A stretch of 64,000 bases of DNA, from the NCBI GenBank assembly GCA_028693165.1, contig JAQUVX010000019.1:1-64000 (forward strand). The letters run 5' to 3'. Source of the DNA: Lachnospiraceae bacterium. GTDB lineage: Bacteria; Bacillota; Clostridia; Lachnospirales; Lachnospiraceae. Below the pieces are notes generated by a model. It worked only from the letters and a program-made list of their open reading frames with translations, was not told the origin of the DNA and did no database searches. Of this stretch, positions 9,714 to 19,400 are shown one piece after another; the stretch's first letter is position 1; each line of letters opens with the position of its first letter. Made by a program: the position numbers and the translations under genes.

Positions 9714-9998
9714 TCAATTCTCAATCGACTGAATCGCATATCTGGATATCTTGATGATCGTGCTTTTGGCGATCTCTACGTTCACATCGTCGCCCTCGAA
9801 GCCCATCACGCGGCCGTAGATTCCGCCGGCGAACATCACCTGGCTGCCGATCTTCAAGTCCGTATGTACCTCACCCAGTTCTTTTCTGCGCTTGCGCATG
9901 TTTTTGGATGAGATGAACAGCAGGATCAGCCCGATCACGCCCATGATGAACACAAGCGTAATGCAGCTCCACAGTACCACTTCCCAATTGATTCTCAT
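9714..9998 (-). CDS. yajC: YajC-family membrane protein in the PTS operon
   Basis: A 94-residue protein with one N-terminal membrane helix (about residues 8-30), a basic RKRRKE cytosolic stretch and the YajC core (LKIGSQVMFAGGIYGRVMGFEGDDVNVEIA). YajC is normally an accessory of the SecDF translocase. Here it is the third gene of agaS-IIA-yajC, two bases after IIA, and no secDF is nearby. YajC-like genes are also known inside mannose-family PTS loci for host glycans in other Bacillota. It may therefore serve the permease rather than Sec. This is a contextual inference. Confidence 0.85.
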   Translation of the reverse strand: MRINWEVVLWSCITLVFIMGVIGLILLFISSKNMRKRRKELGEVHTDLKIGSQVMFAGGIYGRVMGFEGDDVNVEIAKSTIIKISRYAIQSIEN

Positions 9999-10000
9999 AC

Positions 10001-10435
10001 TTAGATTCCGTCCTCTTCCACATTGTCTTTATGCTCTTCCAGTACAAACTTCACGATGAAGTTCTTGCCGCTCTCCGATACGGCATTCGCCATGACATCC
10101 GGATCATCATACATCGTCATGGACATGGAAGCTTCAATCAGCATCGGAAGGTTCGTTCCTGCCAGAACCTCGATCGGCTGCTGCGGGCGTGCAAATTTGC
10201 ATTCTACTGCGCATTTGAATGGAGATCCGCCTGCCAGGTCGGACAGTACCAGAACGCCTGCGCATTCTTTCATCTGATCCAGACCTTTGTTTATGTTTGC
10301 TGTGAGCGTCTCGGTCGAATGATCTGCTTCAAAATCGACATAGACAATGTTCGGGTTCTCCCCTGCGATCAGCTGCAGCGCTGAACCAAGTCCGGTTGCA
10401 AAATGTCCGTGTCCGGTAACCAGTAAGCCTACCAT
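10001..10435 (-). CDS. PTS mannose/fructose/sorbose family IIA component
   Basis: A 144-residue soluble phosphocarrier. The start MVGLLVTGHGHFATGLGSAL carries the active-site His (His9) that accepts phosphate from HPr and passes it to IIB. The SDLAGGSPFKCAVE region is also typical. It lies 22 bases after agaS and 2 bases before yajC, in an operon separate from IIB-IIC-IID at 4.7-6.8 kb. It is the only IIA in the window, so it very probably serves that permease. Confidence 0.93.
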   Translation of the reverse strand: MVGLLVTGHGHFATGLGSALQLIAGENPNIVYVDFEADHSTETLTANINKGLDQMKECAGVLVLSDLAGGSPFKCAVECKFARPQQPIEVLAGTNLPMLIEASMSMTMYDDPDVMANAVSESGKNFIVKFVLEEHKDNVEEDGI

Positions 10436-10457
10436 ATGAATACCCCTTTCCGATCTC

Positions 10458-11636
10458 TTATTTCAATGTGTATGGATACAGTGTAACACCCTTGACAACA
10501 CGGTTTACTTCACCGGTCGGGCATGGGTTATCCGGAGTGATGCCCAGAGACAGGGACTTCATCACAGCCAGAGTCTGTGCAAACAGAATGAAGTCAAATC
10601 CAAGCTGTACATTCTCCATCGCTTCGCCGGAAGAAATCTCGATGGTATAGTCAACCAGACCTTCCAGGCCTGCGCACGGCGTGTTCATCACGGCTACAAT
10701 GCGGTTCTTCTTGCGCTGTGGTCCCATCTCTTTGATCAGGTCAATTTCATACTGTCTTCTGTAGGCGTCATCGCTTAAATAGATTACCGTCAGTGTGCGG
10801 TCGTCAATGATGGACTTCGGTCCATGACGGAAGCCGAGAGGTGAATCATACATGGTTGCAACCTGTCCAGCGGTCAGCTCCAGCATCTTCAGTGCGGATT
10901 CCTGAGCAACACCCTTCAGTGCAAGGTTGCCAAGGTATACGATACGGTTAAAGTCAAATTCATCCACGATCTTCTGAACGGCCGGATAGGTCTCGTTTAA
11001 GAAGCCTTCGCCTGCCTTGCAGATCTTTTCGATCTTCTCGGTGATCGCATCGAGCTCGTCCAGATTGAATGCCAGGTAGGTTGCCAGATACATATTGGAG
11101 AAGCTGGAGGTCATGGCGAAGGACTGGTCATGAGTCTCCGGTGTCAGATTCAGTGCAAAGCAGTTGTGGCGGTCATTTGCCAGCTTTGACAGGGTTCCAT
11201 CGTGGTTGCAGGTTACGAACAGATGATACAGGTTCTGGCATACAGCCTCAGCAGCCTGAACGGAGCCCAGGGATTCCGGTGAGTTGCCGGAACGCCCGAA
11301 GTTTACCAGAATCGTAGGTTTGGTTCTGGAAAGGAAATACTCCGGTGACGGAACAATGTCGGTGGATGCGTAGGATTTTGCCTTGTGATTGTATTTTGTG
11401 TTTAATGCCTGATACAGAGAGTTGCCAACGAATTCGCTGGTGCCTGCACCGGTCAGAACGATGTCGAAATCATCTGCCTTTACAACCTGATCAATGAAAG
11501 CCTGGAGTTCGGTTTTGCATGCTGCGATCTGTGCACAGGTTTTTCTCCAGGTAGATGGCTGCTGGTAGATTTCCTGTAACGTGAACGCAGATGACGTTTC
11601 CTGCATCTTTTCTGCAGAAATGTTGAAAATATTCAT
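10458..11636 (-). CDS. agaS: AgaS-type sugar-phosphate isomerase/deaminase (two SIS domains)
   Basis: A 392-residue protein with two SIS domains. The first (about residues 40-190) has VLTGAGTSEFVGNS and NFGRSGNSPESLGSV. The second (about 215-370) has YDSPLGFRHGPKSIID. AgaS converts galactosamine 6-phosphate to tagatose 6-phosphate with release of ammonia. It is the first gene of a minus-strand operon with IIA and yajC and is divergent from the deacetylase gene. A possible minus-strand promoter is TTGTTT (11714-11719), 18 bp, TATAAT (11690-11695). The homologous GlmS-type glutaminase domain is absent, as expected. Confidence 0.88.
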   Translation of the reverse strand: MNIFNISAEKMQETSSAFTLQEIYQQPSTWRKTCAQIAACKTELQAFIDQVVKADDFDIVLTGAGTSEFVGNSLYQALNTKYNHKAKSYASTDIVPSPEYFLSRTKPTILVNFGRSGNSPESLGSVQAAEAVCQNLYHLFVTCNHDGTLSKLANDRHNCFALNLTPETHDQSFAMTSSFSNMYLATYLAFNLDELDAITEKIEKICKAGEGFLNETYPAVQKIVDEFDFNRIVYLGNLALKGVAQESALKMLELTAGQVATMYDSPLGFRHGPKSIIDDRTLTVIYLSDDAYRRQYEIDLIKEMGPQRKKNRIVAVMNTPCAGLEGLVDYTIEISSGEAMENVQLGFDFILFAQTLAVMKSLSLGITPDNPCPTGEVNRVVKGVTLYPYTLK

Positions 11637-11842
11637 AGTGGATACCTCCTAGGTATGTTAGAATGATACAAAAGTTTTTTGATAGTGTTATTATATAGCA
11701 TTTCCCTATTGAAAAACAAGACAACTACTAAAACAGATAATCAATAGTTTAAAAAATGCAAATTCATTTTGCAATTCACAGTCTATAATGAAGCTATAGG
11801 TAACGGGATTTGAAGAAAACAGATAAGAAGGGGGTATTTTTG

Positions 11843-12982
11843 ATGGTCATTCAAAGTAAGAAGGTCTGGATTGCAGACCAGTTTGTGCCTGCGGCTGTTG
11901 AGATCGAGGACGGAAAAATCGTCAATATCATGCCGTACGGAAGTGTGAAGGCAGATACCGATTACGGCGAGAAGCGGGTCGTTCCGGGCTTCATTGATGT
12001 CCATTGTCATGGCGCGTATAAGTTCGATACCAATGATGCAAATGAGGAAGGACTGCGCAACTGGACCAAGAATATTGTGGGGGAGGGCGTTACCGGCTTT
12101 TTGCCGACGACGATCACACAGAGCGAGGAGGTTCTGACGAAGGCGCTTGCCAACGTGGCGAAGGTTATGGACGACGGCTACGAGGGAGCGGAAATCCTGG
12201 GCATTCATTTCGAGGGGCCGTATCTTGACATGGTATACAAGGGCGCTCAGCCGGAGCAGTTCATCGCCAAACCGAGCGTGGAGCAGTTCAAGCGCTATCA
12301 GGCAGCGGCGAAGGGGCATATTAAATATGTAACGATGGCGACCGAGACAGACGATGATTTTGCGCTGACCAGTTATCTGACGGAGCATAATGTAGTCGTC
12401 AGTGTGGGACATTCTGCGGCAACGTACGAGGAGGCAGTTATGGCCTATGCTCACGGTGCGCGTTCTATGACCCATGTCTATAATGGAATGACACCGTTTA
12501 AACATCGTGAAAATGGTCTGGTGGGAGCGGCTTACCGGATTCGCACCATGTATGGCGAGATTATTTGCGACGGCAATCACTCCACACCGGTGGCATTGAA
12601 CAACTATTTCATGTCCAAGGGGCCGGATTACGGCATCATGATTTCCGATGCATTGATGGCAAAGGGAACGCCGATTGGCAGCAGGTTCATCTTCGGCGGC
12701 AATGAGATCGAGATTTACCCGGACGGAAGCGCACATCTGACGTCCACCAAGGGACTGGCAGGTTCTACGCTGAAATTGAATGACGGTCTGCGGATTCTCG
12801 TGGAAGAGGCGCTGATTCCGTTCAACTATGCGATCAATGCCTGCACGATCAACCCGGCACGCTGTCTTGGCATCGACGACCGCAAGGGCTTCATCGGTGT
12901 GGGAGCGGATGCGGATATCGTGGTTCTGGATTCGGATTACAATGTTTGCCAGACCTATTGCATGGGCGAGGCGCAGCTTTAA
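11843..12982 (+). CDS. nagA: N-acetylhexosamine-6-phosphate deacetylase (NagA/AgaA)
   Basis: A 379-residue amidohydrolase that removes acetate from N-acetylglucosamine or N-acetylgalactosamine 6-phosphate. Family motifs are present in order: VPGFIDVHCHGAY, GIHFEGPYLD, VSVGHSAATYEEA, THVYNGMTPFKHRENG, CDGNHSTP and MISDALMAKGTP. AAGAAGGGGG supports ATG 11843; an in-frame TTG at 11810 has no such site. It is divergent from agaS, with TATAAT at 11784-11789 as its likely -10. It sits between agaS and kbaZ, so the substrate is probably N-acetylgalactosamine 6-phosphate (AgaA role). Sequence alone does not separate AgaA from NagA. Confidence 0.9.
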   Translation: MVIQSKKVWIADQFVPAAVEIEDGKIVNIMPYGSVKADTDYGEKRVVPGFIDVHCHGAYKFDTNDANEEGLRNWTKNIVGEGVTGFLPTTITQSEEVLTKALANVAKVMDDGYEGAEILGIHFEGPYLDMVYKGAQPEQFIAKPSVEQFKRYQAAAKGHIKYVTMATETDDDFALTSYLTEHNVVVSVGHSAATYEEAVMAYAHGARSMTHVYNGMTPFKHRENGLVGAAYRIRTMYGEIICDGNHSTPVALNNYFMSKGPDYGIMISDALMAKGTPIGSRFIFGGNEIEIYPDGSAHLTSTKGLAGSTLKLNDGLRILVEEALIPFNYAINACTINPARCLGIDDRKGFIGVGADADIVVLDSDYNVCQTYCMGEAQL

Positions 12983-13004
12983 ATAAAAAGGAGGAGGAAA
13001 TATC

Positions 13005-14300
13005 ATGCAGCATCCAATTCAGGAAATGATGGAACAGAGAAGAAAAGGAATCAAGTGTGGCATTCCGTCCTACTGCAGCGCCAACGAGCTGGTGTTGGAG
13101 ATGGCCCTGCGCCGCGCGAAGGAGCTTGACACCCCAGTGCTGATCGAGGCGACCGCAAATCAGGTCAACCAGTTCGGCGGCTACACTGGCATGGTTCCCA
13201 AGGATTTCTACGAGATGGTTCTCAAGATGGCAAAAGCGATCGATTTGCCGGAGCACAGAATCATTCTGGCCGGCGATCACTTAGGCCCGCTGACCTGGCA
13301 GAATCTGCCGGAGAAAGAGGCGATGGAGAATTCGGTTGAGCTGGTTTATCAGTATGCACGTGCGGGATTTACCAAGATTCATCTGGATACCAGCATGAAG
13401 GTTGCGGATGACCCGGAAGGACTGCTCTCTACAGAGACCATTGCACGCAGAGGTGCAGAGCTTTATAAGGCGGCGATGAAGGGATATGAGGAGCTGAAGG
13501 CGGAGAAGCCGGAGGCCATGCGTCCGGTATTTGTAATCGGAAGCGAAGTGCCGATTCCGGGCGGTGCACAGGAGGTGGAGGATTCGCTGGCAGTGACTTC
13601 CCCGGCGGCATTTAAAGATACGGTGGCAACCTACAGCAAGGTATTTGCAGATGCAGGAATTGCCGAGGGCATGAACGACGTGGTTGCAGTGGTTGTGCAG
13701 CCGGGAGTGGAATTTGGCGACGCGCAGGTATTCTTATATGATCATGACGCGGCGGTCGAGCTCTGCGAGACCTTGAAAGAATTCCCGAACGTCTGCTTTG
13801 AGGGACATTCGACGGATTACCAGAGTGCGGCGTGCTTAAAGAAGATGGTGGAGGACGGCATTGCCATCTTAAAAGTCGGCCCGGCCCTGACCTTTGGCCT
13901 GCGGGAAGCACTGTTTGCGCTCAGCATGATGGAAAATGAACTGGTTCCGGAGGAGAAGCGCGCGCATTTCATTGAGACTTTGGATCAGGTAATGCTGAAG
14001 AATCCGGGTAACTGGCAGAAGCATTATCACGGGGATGACGAGCAGCTTGCACTGGCAAGAAAATACAGCTTTTCCGACCGTGCCCGCTACTATATCGGAC
14101 AGCCGGAGGTGGTTGCTTCCATGAATCAGCTGTTTGAGAACCTGCGGGAATATCCGATTCCGCTGAATATGCTGCATCAGTATCTGCCGGTTTCTTATGA
14201 GAAGGTAAGAGATGGTGTGATCACGGAGGACCCGCGTGAACTTGCGCTGGACGGCGTTGCAAACTTTATGGCGGATTATGAGAAGGCCGTTGCACTGTAA
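13005..14300 (+). CDS. kbaZ: Tagatose-1,6-bisphosphate aldolase, non-catalytic subunit (KbaZ/GatZ)
   Basis: A 431-residue member of the GatZ/KbaZ family, needed for full activity and stability of the KbaY-type aldolase. Typical segments are GIPSYCSANELVLEMALRRA, IEATANQVNQFGGYTGM, HRIILAGDHLGPLTWQ, IHLDTSMKVADDP, VIGSEVPIPGGAQE and FEGHSTDYQ. AGGAGGAGG precedes ATG 13005. It is 22 bases after the deacetylase gene and in the same operon. The partner kbaY is on the far side of the divergent genes at 8341. Confidence 0.9.
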   Translation: MQHPIQEMMEQRRKGIKCGIPSYCSANELVLEMALRRAKELDTPVLIEATANQVNQFGGYTGMVPKDFYEMVLKMAKAIDLPEHRIILAGDHLGPLTWQNLPEKEAMENSVELVYQYARAGFTKIHLDTSMKVADDPEGLLSTETIARRGAELYKAAMKGYEELKAEKPEAMRPVFVIGSEVPIPGGAQEVEDSLAVTSPAAFKDTVATYSKVFADAGIAEGMNDVVAVVVQPGVEFGDAQVFLYDHDAAVELCETLKEFPNVCFEGHSTDYQSAACLKKMVEDGIAILKVGPALTFGLREALFALSMMENELVPEEKRAHFIETLDQVMLKNPGNWQKHYHGDDEQLALARKYSFSDRARYYIGQPEVVASMNQLFENLREYPIPLNMLHQYLPVSYEKVRDGVITEDPRELALDGVANFMADYEKAVAL

Positions 14301-14330
14301 CAGAAGTCAGACAATCAAACTGGATTTTTC

Positions 14331-14368
14331 ACACAGCTCGTGTCCCAAAGCGGATGCGGGCTGTGTTT
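14331..14368 (+). terminator. Weak terminator after kbaZ
   Basis: ACACAGC (14331-14337) pairs with GCTGTGT (14360-14366) followed by a short T stretch. The loop is long, so readthrough into the jet genes is possible. Confidence 0.4.
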
Positions 14369-14395
14369 GCGTGTGTGCGCCAGGTGTGGTAAAAT
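14367..14395 (+). promoter_or_regulatory. Promoter of the jetABC operon
   Basis: TTGCGT (14367-14372), a 17-bp spacer and TAAAAT (14390-14395), about 25 bases before the jetA ATG. It begins in the 3' arm of the preceding hairpin. Confidence 0.5.
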
Positions 14396-14419
14396 AGATC
14401 CTATTAAGGAGAAGAGGCT

Positions 14420-15814
14420 ATGAGTTTAATACAGGAGATACCGGACCATTTCTGGGGCTTATTTCGCTCCTGCAACCGGGAGATTTATATGGAAGCACTG
14501 CGCTGTATCAATGAAGAATATGAATACAGCAACTATTACCTGAGCCGGGAAGTCTGCATTCAGACCTTGAACGCGTATTTTTCGCAGAAGAATGTCGGGC
14601 TTTTGTGGGACGAGTACGAGGGGGAGCTGGACGTGCTGGAACCGGTGGCGACCCGCATTCTCAACTGGCTGATCCGCACCGGATGGCTTCGGAAGGTGGA
14701 GGATTACAATTCCCTGACGACCAATATCGTGATCCCGGATTATGCGGCGGTGATGATCGAGGCCATGGACAAGCTGATGAGCGAGGAAGAGGACGAGACG
14801 CAGATCTATATTCAGAATGTCTACGCGATCCTGTTTTCATTAAAGCATGACCGCCGGGCCAATATGAGTCTGCTGAACACGGCGCTGGTCAACACGCGCA
14901 GGCTCAACAAGACGCTGCAGGACATGCTTCACAACATGGACAAATTTTTCGGGAGCCTGCTGGAGCAGCGGGTTTACGGGGAACTTCTGCGCGACCATCT
15001 GGAGGGGTACGTGGAGGAGGTCGTCCGAAAGAAATATCATATTTTGAAGACATCAGATAATTTTTATATGTACAAAGCGGACATCAAGCAGTGGCTGCGG
15101 CAGATGCGGGAGGACACCACGTGGATGGCGGGACTCTGCGGGCGCAGCCGGGGACGGTCGGGGACGGAGACGCAGCCGTCGGAGGCGGATGTCATCGAGA
15201 AACTGGATCTGATTGAGCGGGGCTTTGACGACATCGAGCACCGCATTGCCAACATGGACAAGGAGCATAGCAAGTATGTCCGCGCGACCGTGAGCCGGCT
15301 GAATTATCTTCTGAACGAGGACGATGATATGCGCGGCATGGTGATCCAGCTTTTGAATCAACTGGCGGCGGGCTCCGGGGAGAAGCAGGAGCGGATGATT
15401 CGGGCCATCGGCGGGCGGATGAATCTGTCTCAGGTGGACCTTCTTTCGGCAGAGTCCCTCTACAGGCGGCGGAAGCGAAAGGTGGATTTCCAGGAGGGGC
15501 TGGTGCCGGAAGAGGTGCAGGAGGAATTATCCAGGGAAGAGCTGTTGGATCTCAACAAGATCAAACGGCGCTACAGCCAGCAGCAGATCGAGACGTTTGT
15601 GTCGGAGCGGATGAAGAATGGTGTCATGGAAGTGACGGAGGATACGGTGCAGGAGAAAGAAGATTTTGAAAAACTGATTCTGGCCTATGATTATTCCATC
15701 CGCAGGCGAAGTCTGTTTGAGGCTGTGCAGTGCGGGGACGGCGAGGAGCCGGAGATGGTGGACAACGGCAGATTCCGTTATCCGAAACTGATGTTTATAA
15801 GGAGAGGAAAATGA
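14420..15814 (+). CDS. jetA: Wadjet JetA (DUF5716), kleisin-like subunit
   Basis: A 464-residue protein of the DUF5716/JetA family, the kleisin-like arm of the type II Wadjet SMC complex that recognises and removes plasmid DNA. The N-terminal region (ECxIQTLNAYF-like helices, LWDEYEGELDVLEPVATRIL, RTGWLRKVEDYNSL) reads as a winged-helix/kleisin head. The middle is helical and the end charged (RRKRKVDFQEGLVPEEVQEE). AAGGAGAAG precedes the ATG. It overlaps jetB by the ATGA at 15811-15814, indicating coupled translation. Assignment rests on family pattern and the jetBC context. Confidence 0.82.
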   Translation: MSLIQEIPDHFWGLFRSCNREIYMEALRCINEEYEYSNYYLSREVCIQTLNAYFSQKNVGLLWDEYEGELDVLEPVATRILNWLIRTGWLRKVEDYNSLTTNIVIPDYAAVMIEAMDKLMSEEEDETQIYIQNVYAILFSLKHDRRANMSLLNTALVNTRRLNKTLQDMLHNMDKFFGSLLEQRVYGELLRDHLEGYVEEVVRKKYHILKTSDNFYMYKADIKQWLRQMREDTTWMAGLCGRSRGRSGTETQPSEADVIEKLDLIERGFDDIEHRIANMDKEHSKYVRATVSRLNYLLNEDDDMRGMVIQLLNQLAAGSGEKQERMIRAIGGRMNLSQVDLLSAESLYRRRKRKVDFQEGLVPEEVQEELSREELLDLNKIKRRYSQQQIETFVSERMKNGVMEVTEDTVQEKEDFEKLILAYDYSIRRRSLFEAVQCGDGEEPEMVDNGRFRYPKLMFIRRGK

Positions 15815-16449
15815 TACCATATTACGAGGAGCTGATACCGGAGGAACAGGCGGAGCTGACGGGAATCATCCGTCTGCTCTACAGACAGACGTTCATTCTG
15901 GAGCGGAAATATGACAAAAAGACGGGGCGTTATCAGTATAATAAAGAATTTCGGCTGTGCAATCAGCACCTGGAATTTATCCGGGAATATTTGAAAATCG
16001 CAGGGATTGATGTGCGGGAAAACAGCCAGCTCGGCGTAATTTATATGCAGGGCGAGGGACAGGTGGGGGAGAAGCTGCCGCGGCTGGCGACGCTGTATCT
16101 GCTGGTTCTGAAGCTGATTTACGACGAGCAGATGGCGAGCGTGTCCAACAGTGTACATATCGTTACGTCTCTGAGTGAGATGCATGAGCGGCTGGGGAGC
16201 AATCTGGGACTTCTGCCGCGCAAACCGGCACCCACGGAGATTCGCCGGGCGCTGCGGCTACTTAAAAAATATCAGGTGATCGAGCCGCTGGATATGATGG
16301 AGGGAGCAGACTCACAGAGCCGGATGCTCATCTATCCGAGCATCAATGTAGTGCTGTTTGGCGAGGACGCGCGGAGACTTTTGAGCTCCTTTGCGGAGGA
16401 GGATTCTTTGGAGGAAGGAGGAACGACCGATGGCGAAGACACGCTTTGA
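15811..16449 (+). CDS. jetB: Wadjet JetB (DUF4194), KITE-like subunit
   Basis: A 212-residue DUF4194 protein, the small winged-helix (KITE, MksE-like) subunit that bridges JetA and the SMC heads. It begins MIPYYEELIPEEQAELTGII and contains LYRQTFILERKYDKKTGRY, LPRLATLYLLVLKLIYDEQ and ALRLLKKYQVIEPLDM. AAGGAGAGG is placed correctly before ATG 15811, the start within the ATGA overlap; an upstream in-frame ATG lies inside jetA. The last 20 bases overlap jetC. Confidence 0.85.
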   Translation: MIPYYEELIPEEQAELTGIIRLLYRQTFILERKYDKKTGRYQYNKEFRLCNQHLEFIREYLKIAGIDVRENSQLGVIYMQGEGQVGEKLPRLATLYLLVLKLIYDEQMASVSNSVHIVTSLSEMHERLGSNLGLLPRKPAPTEIRRALRLLKKYQVIEPLDMMEGADSQSRMLIYPSINVVLFGEDARRLLSSFAEEDSLEEGGTTDGEDTL

Positions 16450-19400
16450 GGCATTATCGAGAATTGCACTGAACAACTGGCATTACATCAACCATCGAAT
16501 TCTTTCCTTCAATGAGGGGATCAACTTTTTCACCGGGCACTCCGGGAGCGGCAAATCGACGGTGATCGACGCGATGCAGATCGTGCTTTATGCTAATACC
16601 GACGGCCGCGGATTTTTTAATAAGGCGGCGGCGGACGACTCAGACCGAAGCCTGATCGAATACCTGCGCGGCATGGTCAACATCGGGGACAATAATGAAT
16701 TTTCTTATCTGCGGAACCGCAATTTTTCCAGTACGATCGTGCTGGAGTTAAAGCAGACGGATACGGAGCGCTGTCAGTGTGTGGGCGTGGTGTTTGACGT
16801 GGAGACGGATACCAATGAGATCAGCCGTCTGTTTTTCTGGCATGAAGGGCCGATGTGGGAGAATGAATACCGCACCGATGGGCGCACCATGACTACGGAG
16901 GAGGTCAAGGATTATCTGCAGGGACATTATGGGAAGGAAGATTTTTACTGCGGTTCCCACAATGAGCGTTTCCGCAAACAGCTCTATGATATCTATCTGG
17001 GCGGCCTGGACGCAGAGAAATTCCCGCTGCTGTTCAAGCGGGCGATTCCCTTTCGGATGAACATCAAGCTGGAGGATTTTGTGAAGGAATATATCTGTAT
17101 GGAGCAGGATATTCACATCGAGGACATGCAGGAAAGCGTCATGCAGTACGGGCGGATGCAGAAGAAAATCGCGGATACCCAGGCGGAGATTCAGGCGCTT
17201 GAGGAGCTGCAGACGCGCTACGGCACCGTGACGGCGAAGCGGGAGGAGCAGGAGAAATGGAGCTGTTTTTGCAGGACGCTGGAGATTCGCAGGCAGGAGG
17301 CGGAGCTTGCGGAGCTGCGGGAGCGGATCGGCCAGGATGAGCAGGACTGTGAGCGGCAGAAAAGTCAGCTTGCCGTTCTGGATCAGAATATTGCAGAGCT
17401 GACAGCCCAGGCGGATGCGCTGCTCAAACAGGTGGCGGAGTCGGGATATGACAATCTGAAGAAAGAACTGGCGCTGATCAATGAGATGATTGAGCAGCTT
17501 GGGGTCAATAAGGCGCATTATCAGCGGACAGCGGAGCAGCTGCACGCCTGGACGGATCTGGATGTGACCTACAATTCCACAATCTGGGCAATCGAGTCCT
17601 TTGAGAAGGGAGAGATCACGGAGGGGGAGCTTGGCAAGCTGCAGCGGGAGCTGACGGAGATCCGCAAGGATGTGGCCGAACAGCAGCAGGATGCGAAGGA
17701 GAAGCTGCGTCAGCTCAAGAAGGAAGAGAAGCTGGCAAGCGAGGAATTAAACCGCTTAAAGCAGGGCGACCGTGCCTACCCGGACGAGGTGGAGCAGGCG
17801 AGAGCACATCTGCTGCGGCGTCTGGCCCAGGAGACCGGCAAGGCGGTTTCGGTGGAGGTGCTGGCGGATCTTCTGGAGATCCGAAACGAGCGCTGGCGCA
17901 ATGCGGTGGAAGGCTATCTGGGCGGCAGCAAGCTGTCTCTGATTGTGGAACCGCGCTATGCGAAGCTGGCGCTGGAGCTTTACCGGGAGCTGGACCCCAA
18001 ACAGTATTATGGCGTAGCGGTTTTGGACACGGAACGGATCGAGCAGGATGAGCACAGGGTGCTGGAGCACGCGTTGTCGGAGGAAGTCACGGCGAGCCGT
18101 TCCTACGTCCGGGCTTATATCGATTATCAGCTGGGAAAGGTTGTGAAGTGTGAGTCGGTGGAGGAGCTTCGCCGGTGCAGGATCGGTGTGACGGCGGACT
18201 GTGTGCTGTATCACAGCTATCGAATCCAGCACATGAACCCGGTCAGCTACACCCGGATGGCTTATATCGGGAAAAGCAGTATGAAGCAGCGCATGAAGCT
18301 GCTGAAAAAGCAGCTGGAGGAGATCGCAAAGAAGCGGGAACCGCAGGAATCGATGGAGAACGAGTGCACAGAAATCTTGAATCTGGAAGCACTGTCGCAG
18401 CGCCCGGAAATCTATCTTGGCTGGCTGGCCGATCAGAAGACCCTGAAGGGCAAGCTTCAGGAGAAGTCCCGCCTTGAGAAGAAGATCGAGGAGCTGCAGA
18501 GTCAGAATGTGGCGCAGTGGGAGGAAGAACGCAGCGCTGTACTTGCAGTCTGTGACGGCAAAAAGCAGGAACGCACGCTGGTGGAACATACTGTTTGGGA
18601 GATCGAAACCCGACTGGCACAGTACAAGGCTAATATATTAGACAAGCAGGAACTCTCGCTGAAGGCGCAGGATGCATTGAAATTGTGGAGTAAGGACCGC
18701 GAAGAGGCATGGCTTGTGGATTGTGATCAAAAGCTTCAGGACTGGACTCAGCAGGTCTCCAAGGGACATGTCCGCTATGGCCGGCTGACAGAACTGGCGG
18801 CAGCGGAAGCGGAGCATGCGGGGCACGAGGTACAGGCCGCGTGGAACGAACTGGTGGATGGCCGGACCGTATACTTGAGACAGTATGTGAACCGCACGAC
18901 CTTCTCGCCGACGGAAGCGGATAACGGCAAATACGAAGAGCTTCTGGAACGTCTTTCCTGTGATCGCCTGGACGAGTACCAGAAGATTGCGGCGGAGCAG
19001 GCGAAATCTGCGGTGGAGCATTTTAAGGATGACTTTATCTACAAGATCCGGACAGCGATCAAGGAAGCACTGGAGCGCAAGGACGAGCTAAACCGTGTGA
19101 TCAGCCGCCTGGATTTCGGAAAAGATAAGTACCGTTTCGTTATTGGGCGCAATAAGGGGGCGTTTGGTTCCTATTATGATATGTTCATGGATGAAGCGCT
19201 GGAGATCAACCCCTCGCAGCTGAATGATAATATGGACTATCAGCTGAATATGTTTTCCATGGAGCATGAGAACCGTTATGGGGAATTGATGAATGAGCTG
19301 ATCAGCGTGTTCATTCCGCCGGAGAATGCGACGCAGGAACAGATGGAGGAGGCGAAGCGGAATATGGACCGGTTCGCGGACTACCGGACGTATCTGTCCT

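Noticed and set aside
11783-13006. Open frame of 407 codons on the minus strand
   Set aside because: It lies opposite nagA and into kbaZ, has a His/Arg-rich composition typical of antisense frames, no ribosome binding site and no recognisable motifs.
16748-18589. Long minus-strand frames opposite jetC
   Set aside because: They mirror the coiled-coil coding region (Leu/His/Arg-rich antisense of Glu/Lys codons) and lack start signals.
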